A DNA stretch of 64,000 bases from Duganella sp. BJB476 (lineage in GTDB: Bacteria; Pseudomonadota; Gammaproteobacteria; Burkholderiales; Burkholderiaceae_D). Below the pieces are notes generated by a model, which worked only from the letters and a program-made list of their open reading frames with translations, did no database searches and was not told where the DNA came from. The DNA is taken from assembly GCF_003416895.1 (NCBI RefSeq), contig NZ_QVIO01000001.1:1116001-1180000 (forward strand). The letters are read 5' to 3'. Position numbers and translations under genes: made by a program. Positions 58,493 to 64,000 of this stretch are shown here, in pieces (the stretch's first letter is position 1; every line of letters begins with the position of its first letter).

Positions 58493-60337
58493 ATGTATGA
58501 TTTGATAAAAGATGATGAAAGTAGAGACATGAGCAAACCCCCTCGCGTATCGCTGGCTGAGATGTCGCGCGTCAGCGGCAAGATGCTGCCGCAGGGCGAC
58601 AGCCAGCACCTGAAGGCCGGCGCCGCGCCCACGCTGGACGACCTGACGCAAAGCCTGCACTTCTCGCCCGGCGATGGCCGCATCTGGCTCAACGGCCAGC
58701 GCATGCAGCTGCTGCATATCACCTCGCTCGGCGCGCTGCGGCGCGAGCTGCTGGAGAGCATAGGCCCGGAACGCACGCGCGGCCTGTTGACGCGGGTCGG
58801 CTATTCGGCCGGCGCCCGCGATGCGCAACTGCTGCGGGAGCGCTGGCCCGACGCCGAACCGGGCTCGCTGTTCGCAGCGGGACCGCGCATGCATTCGCTG
58901 GAGGGCGCGGTCAAGGTGGAGCCGCTGCACTTCGAATTCGACTTCGAACGCGGCACCTATCATGGCGAATTCCTGTGGCACCACTCCAGCGAGGCCGAGG
59001 TGCACACTGCGGATTTCGGCATCGGCACGGAGCCGGCCTGCTGGATGCAGACCGGTTACGCCATCGGCTACACCAGCGCGATGATCGGACGGCTGACCAT
59101 CTACCGCGAGGTTGAATGCACGTCGATGGGGCACAAGCACTGCCGCCTGGTCGGCAAGCCGGCCGACGAATGGGACAATGTGGAAGAGGACCTGCGCTTC
59201 CTGAACGCGGAATCGTTCGTCAGCACTACCGCATACGGTGGACCGGGGCAGCACCAGCAGACGGCGGTGCTTCCGGGTGACGACGGACGCCCATACGGCG
59301 ACAAGGAGATGGTGGGCGTGTCGTCGGCCTTCAACGCGGCCTGCCATATGCTCAAGCGCGTGGCGCCGACCGCCGCCACGGTGCTGTTCACCGGCGAGTC
59401 GGGCGTGGGCAAGGAGCTGTTCGCCTACATGCTGCACCAGATCGGCGCCCGCAAGGAGCAGCCTTTCGTGGCCGTCAACTGCGCGGCGATTCCCGAGACG
59501 CTGATCGAGTCCGAACTGTTCGGCGTGGAGCGCGGCGCGTTCACTGGCGCCAGCCAGTCGCGGCCCGGCCGCTTCGAGCGCGCTTCCGGCGGCACGCTGT
59601 TCCTCGACGAGATAGGCACGCTTAGCCTGGTGGCGCAGGGCAAGCTGCTGCGCGCGCTACAGGAAGGCGAGATCGAGCGGGTAGGGGGCGTGCGCAGCGT
59701 GAAGGTGGATGTGCGGCTGGTGGCGGCCACCAATGTCGATCTGCGCGAGGAGATCCGGCAGGGCCGCTTCCGCGAAGACCTGTTCTTCCGGCTGAATGTA
59801 TTCCCGATCCGCCTGCCGCCGCTGCGCGACCGGCGCGACGACATCCCGCTGTTGATGGGTTACTTCATGCGACACTACGGCCAAAAACACCAGCGCCGCG
59901 TGACCGGCTTCACGGCGCGCGCGGTCGATGCGCTGCTCAACTACGACTTCCCGGGGAATATCCGCGAGCTGCAAAACCTGGTGGAGCGCGGCGTGATCTA
60001 CGCCGACGAGGATGGCCCGATCGATTTGCCGCACCTGTTCACCAGCGGTGAGGAATCGCGGACCTCCTATTTTTCGCTGGCCCAGACCGGACGCCTGACC
60101 AGCCATGAAGCGGCAGCACCGCCGCCGACGCTGGCCGGCGCGCTGCTCGACGTGCTACCCGAGATGCTGCGGCAGGCGTCCGAACAGGAGCAGGACTGGT
60201 CGCTGGACAATCTGGAAAGCACGCTGATACTGGCGGCGGTGAAGCGGGCCGACGGCAACCTGTCGGCGGCGGCGCGCACGCTGGGCCTGACGCGGCCGCA
60301 GCTATCCTACCGGATGAAGAAGCTCCAGCAGGGTTGA
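58493..60337 (+). CDS. Sigma-54-dependent activator of aromatic catabolism (XylR/DmpR/PoxR family)
   Basis: A 614-residue activator in the standard order. The XylR_N ligand domain (about 45-140) begins near 'LTQSLHFSPGDGRIWLNGQR'; the V4R domain (about 150-215) has 'CWMQTGYAIGYTSAMIGR' and cysteines in 'VECTSMGHKHCRLVG'. The AAA+ domain has Walker A GESGVGKE at 301-308, GAFTGA at 348-353 and Walker B 'GGTLFLDEIG'. A Fis helix-turn-helix, 'NLSAAARTLGLTRPQLSYRM', ends the protein. The ATG at 58493 follows GGGAG; ATG at 58478 or 58529 are alternatives. These proteins bind small aromatics (phenols, toluenes) and then drive RNA polymerase-sigma54. It faces the coniferyl operon and probably activates it, perhaps with a phenylpropanoid as effector. 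Confidence 0.92.
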   Translation: MYDLIKDDESRDMSKPPRVSLAEMSRVSGKMLPQGDSQHLKAGAAPTLDDLTQSLHFSPGDGRIWLNGQRMQLLHITSLGALRRELLESIGPERTRGLLTRVGYSAGARDAQLLRERWPDAEPGSLFAAGPRMHSLEGAVKVEPLHFEFDFERGTYHGEFLWHHSSEAEVHTADFGIGTEPACWMQTGYAIGYTSAMIGRLTIYREVECTSMGHKHCRLVGKPADEWDNVEEDLRFLNAESFVSTTAYGGPGQHQQTAVLPGDDGRPYGDKEMVGVSSAFNAACHMLKRVAPTAATVLFTGESGVGKELFAYMLHQIGARKEQPFVAVNCAAIPETLIESELFGVERGAFTGASQSRPGRFERASGGTLFLDEIGTLSLVAQGKLLRALQEGEIERVGGVRSVKVDVRLVAATNVDLREEIRQGRFREDLFFRLNVFPIRLPPLRDRRDDIPLLMGYFMRHYGQKHQRRVTGFTARAVDALLNYDFPGNIRELQNLVERGVIYADEDGPIDLPHLFTSGEESRTSYFSLAQTGRLTSHEAAAPPPTLAGALLDVLPEMLRQASEQEQDWSLDNLESTLILAAVKRADGNLSAAARTLGLTRPQLSYRMKKLQQG

Positions 60338-60356
60338 ATCTAATGAACTGCGTCGC

Positions 60357-60848
60357 TCACTCGAGGTAGATCTTCTGCAGCAGCTTGACGAGCTGCGCGC
60401 GCTCGGCATCGGTCAGCGCGGCCGTCGCATCCACTTCCAATTCGCTGGCGGTCTTTTCCGCCTTGGTGCACATGCTCAGGCCAGCGGCCGTCAGTGCCAG
60501 CGTCTGCGAGCGCCGGTCCAGCGGGCTGCGCTGGCGCAGCAGCAGCCCGCGCTCCTGCAGCCTGTCGAGCAGGATGGCAAGGTTGGGCGGCGACACGTTC
60601 ACCGCATCCGACAGCCGTTTCTGGTTGATGTTGGGATTCGCCTTCAACAGGCTCAATACACTGAAATCCACCGGCCGCAGCTCGTACTTCGCCATCCGCT
60701 TTTCAAACAACGGCAGGATGTTGATGTAGGCACGGCGGCAGTTATAGCCCACCAGGCCCAGTAGCGTGCTCTGGTCCAGCGGCTGCTCTGCCGCCTCCTG
60801 GACGGCGTCGGTTAATGTTGGCTTCTTTTTTTTGGGCTGCGTGGTCAT
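60357..60848 (-). CDS. MarR-family regulator, divergent from the binding protein/esterase operon
   Basis: A 163-residue MarR protein with a Lys-rich start (TTQPKKKKPTLTD), winged helix 'NQKRLSDAVNVSPPNLAILL' (about residues 75-95) and wing 'QRSPLDRRSQTLALTAAG'. It is divergent from the SBP/tannase pair with a palindrome in between, so it most likely represses that operon and perhaps itself. By analogy with HcaR/FerR-type MarR proteins the signal may be a hydroxycinnamate or its CoA ester; not shown by sequence. It converges on the sigma-54 activator gene. Confidence 0.87.
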   Translation of the reverse strand: MTTQPKKKKPTLTDAVQEAAEQPLDQSTLLGLVGYNCRRAYINILPLFEKRMAKYELRPVDFSVLSLLKANPNINQKRLSDAVNVSPPNLAILLDRLQERGLLLRQRSPLDRRSQTLALTAAGLSMCTKAEKTASELEVDATAALTDAERAQLVKLLQKIYLE

Positions 60849-60920
60849 GGTCCGATTCTAGCAAAGAAGCGCCGCCCCGGCCATCCCGATGCTTGCAATG
60901 TCTCGAAAATGCGTATAGTC

Positions 60921-60933
60921 TATAATCATTATA
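60921..60933. promoter_or_regulatory. Perfect palindrome containing a -10-like box, candidate MarR operator
   Basis: TATAAT-C-ATTATA is a perfect 13-bp inverted repeat in the 128-bp divergent gap, 44 bases before the binding-protein start. It contains TATAAT on both strands, so a repressor there could block both divergent promoters. Confidence 0.45.
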
Positions 60934-60976
60934 AAACATAACTAATTATCTCAAAACCATCCATCGAGGAGACACG

Positions 60977-62149
60977 ATGAAACGCAGCGCACTTATCGCC
61001 GTACTTTCCACCGCACTTTCCACCGTATTGGCCGAAGGCCAGGCTTCGGCCCAGGAACCCATCCGCATCGGCGTGATTGCCGCGCTCACCGGGCCGTTCG
61101 CCAACACAGGCAAGCCGTTCGAGGACGGCATCAAGGCCTATATGCTGCAATATGGCGATCAGGTGGCCGGCCGGAAGATCGAGATCATCTACCGCGACGA
61201 TGGCGGCACCAATGTCGACCAGTCCAAACGGGCGGCCCAGGAGCTGATCACGCGTGAAAAGGTCAGCTTCCTGATCGGCTTCTCGCTGACGCCCAGCGCG
61301 ATGGCGGTGGCGCCGATCGCCACCCAGGCCAAGATGCCGATGATCGTGATGAACGCAGTCACCAACGGCATCACCGCCAAGTCGCCATACATGCTGCGGA
61401 CCAGCATGACGATGCACCAGATGACCGGACCGTTCGGCGCCTGGACCGCGAAGAACAAGATCGGCAAGGTCTACACCCTGGTCAGCGACTACAGCACCGG
61501 CCTGGATGCGGAGGCCCGCTTCACCAAGGAGTTCACTGCCGGCGGCGGCAAGGTGGTTGGCTCGGCGCGGGCGCCGCTGGCCAATCCCGATTATTCGCCC
61601 TTCATCCAGCGCATCAAGGATGAGAAGCCGGATGCGCTGTTCTTCTTCGCACCCGGCGTGGAAGACGGCATCGGCCTGTTGAAAGCCTTCAGCGACAAAG
61701 GGCTCGACAAGGCGGGCATCAAGTTTCTCGGCGTGGGTGACATGACCAGCGAAACGCCAACGCTGGAGGCGCTGGGCGACCGCGCACTGGGCGCGGTAAC
61801 GGTGCTGAACTACGCGCCCACGCTGGACAACGACGCCAACAAGGCTTTCCTGAAATCCTATGCGCAGGCCAATCCAGGCCGGCCGCCAGCCACCTTCGTC
61901 ACCGTCGCGGCATACGACACCATGGGCATGATCTACGAGACCGTCCGCAAACTGGGTGGCGCCGTCACCGGCGACAAGGCGATGCAGGTGCTGGCCGGGA
62001 TGAGGCGCGACAGTCCGCGTGGACCGATCAGCATTGACCCGGCCACGCGCGACATCGTGCAGAACATGTACATCCGTGAAGTGAAGAAGGTCAACGGCAA
62101 GCTGGTGAACGAACCGATCGCCGTACTGCGCGACGTCAGCCCCAACTAA
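60977..62149 (+). CDS. Branched-chain amino acid-type ABC transporter substrate-binding protein
   Basis: A 390-residue periplasmic binding protein (Peripla_BP_6/LivK-like): signal peptide ending at 'GQASAQEP', then 'IRIGVIAALTGPFANTGKPF' and 'AAQELITREKVSFLIGFSLT'. These domains bind amino acids but also aromatic acids such as coumarate and other phenylpropanoids in several bacteria. No permease or ATPase gene is adjacent, so it either shares another transporter or acts as a sensor. The tannase-family esterase follows after 11 bases, suggesting that it binds the ester or a released acid. Confidence 0.85.
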   Translation: MKRSALIAVLSTALSTVLAEGQASAQEPIRIGVIAALTGPFANTGKPFEDGIKAYMLQYGDQVAGRKIEIIYRDDGGTNVDQSKRAAQELITREKVSFLIGFSLTPSAMAVAPIATQAKMPMIVMNAVTNGITAKSPYMLRTSMTMHQMTGPFGAWTAKNKIGKVYTLVSDYSTGLDAEARFTKEFTAGGGKVVGSARAPLANPDYSPFIQRIKDEKPDALFFFAPGVEDGIGLLKAFSDKGLDKAGIKFLGVGDMTSETPTLEALGDRALGAVTVLNYAPTLDNDANKAFLKSYAQANPGRPPATFVTVAAYDTMGMIYETVRKLGGAVTGDKAMQVLAGMRRDSPRGPISIDPATRDIVQNMYIREVKKVNGKLVNEPIAVLRDVSPN

Positions 62150-62160
62150 GGAGATTTGTG

Positions 62161-63888
62161 ATGATGATCGAACGACGTGTCTTGAACGGCACGCCGCTGG
62201 CGGCGCTTTGCCTGTCTGCGGTGGCCTTGAGTGGTTGCGGAGGAGATGGCGGCACGGTGCCAAGCGCCACGGCGGCGCTGCCGCAGTTGGCAGCGGCCAG
62301 TGGCGCCAAGCTTTCCACCTGCACGGATTTGGCCAGCAAGATCGCCTATCCCAATACGACGATCGCCAGCGCGGCATCGGTGGCTGCGGGTGTGCTGACT
62401 GTTGCCGGCAAGCCGGTGCCGGCGCATTGCCTGGTGAAGGGATCGATGTACCAGCGTGTTGGCCCGGTCGACGGGCAAAACTACGCGATAAGCTTCGAGA
62501 TGCGGCTGCCGGTTGACTGGAACGGACGCTTCTTCTTCCAGGCCAACGGCGGCCTTGACGGCGCGGTGGTTACGGCCACCGGCGACGTTGGCGGCGGCGG
62601 GCAGTTGGACAATGCGTTGAACCAGGGCTTTGCGGTGATCAGTTCCGACGCGGGCCACGGCGCGGCGACGCCGCTGTTCGGCCTCGATCCGCAGGCGCGG
62701 CTGGACTACGGCTACCAGGCCTCGGGCAAGCTGGCGCCGATGGCCAAGAGCGTGATCCAGACCGCCTACGGCAAGGGGCCGGACCGTTCCTATTTCGGCG
62801 GTTGCTCCAACGGCGGTCGACACACGATGGTGGCGGCGTCCCGCTACGGCGAACAGTTCGACGGTTACCTGGTCGGCGATCCCGGCTTCCGGTTGCCACT
62901 GGCGGCGATCGCCAATATCGCCGGCGGCCAGTCCTACGCGGCGCTGGCAACCACGCCGGGCGACCTGTCGACCGGCTTTACGCCCGCCGAACGCGCGCTG
63001 GTGTCGAACACGGTGCTGGATAAATGCGATGCGCTGGACGGCGTCAAGGATGGCCTGGTGCAGGACACCGGCGCTTGCCAGGCCGCCTTCAGCCTGGAGC
63101 GGGACGTGCCGTCCTGCGGCGCGCAAGGCCGCGACGGCACCTGTCTCAGCACCGCGCAGAAAGCGGCGATCGGACAGCTGTTCACGGGCGCGCTCACCAG
63201 CACCAAGAGCAAGTTCTATTCAAGCTTCCCGTACGATGCGGGCCTGGGCACGGGCAACTGGGCGTTCTGGAAGTTCTTCAGCCCACTGCAGCTGGATTCC
63301 GGCGCAGTGGCGATGATCTGGAAAGTGCCGCCGGTGAATCCGGCGACCTTCAACGGCGCCAGCTTCGCGCTGACGTCCAGCATCGATACCTTGCTGACGC
63401 AGGTCGCCGCGACTGATGGCTCCTACACGGAAAGCGCAATGTCCTTCATGCTGCCACCGCACTTGACCGACTACAGCACCGTGAAGAACCGTGGCGCCAA
63501 GATGATGCTATACCACGGCACTAGCGATCCGATCTTCTCCAGTGACGACACCACGGCGTGGTACGACAATCTGCGAGCCGCGAACGGCGGCGACGCTTCC
63601 AACTTTGCCCGCTTCTTCCGCGTGCCCGGCATGAACCATTGTTCCGGCGGACCGGCGACCGACCAATTCGACATGCTGACGCCCCTGGTCAACTGGGTCG
63701 AGAAGGGGCAGGCGCCGGAACGGGTGCTGGCCAGCGCGCGCGGCGCGGGCAACGCCGGCGGCGTCAATGCCGACGTGCCGGCGTCATGGTCGACGACCCG
63801 CACCCGGCCGCTGTGTCCTTATCCGCAGGTGGCGAAGTACAACGGCAGCGGCAGTATCGAGGATGCGGCCAACTTCAGCTGCAAATAG
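62161..63888 (+). CDS. Tannase/feruloyl esterase-family lipoprotein
   Basis: A 575-residue esterase of the tannase/feruloyl esterase family with the CS-D-HC triad: Cys215-Ser216 in 'GGCSNGGRHTM', Asp456 in 'YHGTSDPIFSS' and His493-Cys494 in 'VPGMNHCSGGP'. The signal ends in lipobox LSGC with Cys26, so it is probably a lipid-anchored envelope protein, facing the periplasm or surface. The family releases ferulate, caffeate or gallate from esters; chlorogenate and mono(hydroxyethyl) esters are known for relatives. AAGGAG precedes the ATG. Products would feed the fcs-ech-vdh and quinate pathways in this window. Confidence 0.88.
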   Translation: MMIERRVLNGTPLAALCLSAVALSGCGGDGGTVPSATAALPQLAAASGAKLSTCTDLASKIAYPNTTIASAASVAAGVLTVAGKPVPAHCLVKGSMYQRVGPVDGQNYAISFEMRLPVDWNGRFFFQANGGLDGAVVTATGDVGGGGQLDNALNQGFAVISSDAGHGAATPLFGLDPQARLDYGYQASGKLAPMAKSVIQTAYGKGPDRSYFGGCSNGGRHTMVAASRYGEQFDGYLVGDPGFRLPLAAIANIAGGQSYAALATTPGDLSTGFTPAERALVSNTVLDKCDALDGVKDGLVQDTGACQAAFSLERDVPSCGAQGRDGTCLSTAQKAAIGQLFTGALTSTKSKFYSSFPYDAGLGTGNWAFWKFFSPLQLDSGAVAMIWKVPPVNPATFNGASFALTSSIDTLLTQVAATDGSYTESAMSFMLPPHLTDYSTVKNRGAKMMLYHGTSDPIFSSDDTTAWYDNLRAANGGDASNFARFFRVPGMNHCSGGPATDQFDMLTPLVNWVEKGQAPERVLASARGAGNAGGVNADVPASWSTTRTRPLCPYPQVAKYNGSGSIEDAANFSCK

Positions 63889-63897
63889 GGGAGCAAA

Positions 63898-63935
63898 AGA
63901 CCCGGGCAGGCGGCTTACTTGCCTGGGTCTTTTTG
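63898..63935 (+). terminator. Rho-independent terminator after the esterase gene
   Basis: AGACCC (63898-63903) pairs with GGGTCT (63925-63930), extended inward by GGGCA/TGCCT pairing with G-T wobbles, and followed by TTTTT. It is strong for the plus strand. The stop of a convergent minus-strand frame lies inside it. Confidence 0.85.
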
Positions 63936-64000
63936 GTTAGTGAACTGGTCGAATTCGACGTTATAGAATTCGCTGCCGACCTTTTCGACCTTGCGCACGT
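63915..64000 (-). CDS. 3' end of a minus-strand gene (partial, unidentified)
   Basis: On the minus strand a frame enters from beyond the window edge and stops at 63915-63917 (TAA), with 28 codons visible and no interruption: it reads VRKVEKVGSEFYNVEFDQFT and ends NQKDPGK. Its end overlaps the terminator stem, as expected for convergent genes sharing a terminator. The piece is too short to name. It could be chance, but the amino-acid mix is protein-like. Confidence 0.4.
   Translation of the reverse strand, partial: VRKVEKVGSEFYNVEFDQFTNQKDPGK

Noticed and set aside
1..64000. tRNA, rRNA, CRISPR arrays, insertion sequences, integrase or phage genes
   Set aside because: I looked for these on both strands and saw no transposase or integrase motifs, no regularly spaced repeats and no recognisable RNA gene; the only tandem repeat is the 3 x 12 bp in the TetR gene.

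Overview
The window is GC-rich, densely packed chromosomal DNA from a Gram-negative betaproteobacterium. The general porin ending in Phe, the DUF1302/DUF1329 outer-envelope proteins, and the mix of MocR, IclR, MarR and XylR-type regulators suggest Burkholderiales, perhaps Oxalobacteraceae; this placement is inference. I saw no rRNA, tRNA, insertion sequence, prophage or CRISPR array. Almost every gene is catabolic, transport or regulatory.

Layout. 1-844: the end of an SDR gene and a frameshifted RidA-like remnant. 845-3539: a secreted GH2 glycosidase and a YbjG/BcrC-like phosphatase. 3636-11859: a MocR regulator divergent from gabT-gabD (GABA to succinate), then a LysR regulator divergent from an omega-amino acid:pyruvate aminotransferase and mmsA (beta-alanine to acetyl-CoA). 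12511-29184: a long plus-strand run with a saccharopine-dehydrogenase-like enzyme, an aminoaldehyde/betaine-aldehyde-type dehydrogenase, an envelope module (DUF1329, DUF1302, MMPL/RND, YCF48 propeller), two amidases, an APC permease, a Tat-type flavin amine oxidase and another aldehyde dehydrogenase. This is followed by a TetR regulator, a glutamine-synthetase-like ligase and a PuuB-like oxidase (29240-32725). 33294-39851: an IclR regulator divergent from a quinate/shikimate-type operon (HPPD-like protein, shikimate-dehydrogenase-like protein, 3-dehydroshikimate dehydratase, type II dehydroquinase, porin, MHS transporter). 39872-44647: ferulate genes fcs, vdh and ech, divergent from a MarR regulator. 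44624-58237: a nine-gene minus-strand run holding a XylC-like aldehyde dehydrogenase, coniferyl-alcohol dehydrogenase, a second envelope module in a different order, a chemoreceptor, a carboxylesterase and a thiolase. It faces a sigma-54 activator of the XylR/DmpR/PoxR type. 60357-63888: MarR divergent from an orphan amino-acid-type binding protein and a tannase/feruloyl-esterase lipoprotein.

How it fits together (inference). The window reads as a catabolic island for plant phenylpropanoids and their conjugates. Coniferyl alcohol goes to ferulate and then vanillate. Quinate/shikimate goes to protocatechuate. The tannase-family esterase could release caffeate/ferulate and quinate from chlorogenate-like esters. 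The amidases with polyamine-type oxidases, dehydrogenases and gabTD/mmsA could process hydroxycinnamoyl-polyamine amides. Both large runs carry their own copy of the same four-gene envelope module, which I consider the most interesting and least understood system here: a candidate cross-envelope transporter for hydrophobic or aromatic substrates.

Regulatory sequence supports several divergent control regions: a perfect 17-bp palindrome before ech/marR, two IclR-type sites before the quinate operon, MocR-type repeats before gabT, and a XylR-type 16-bp UAS with a near-consensus -24/-12 element at the head of the nine-gene operon.
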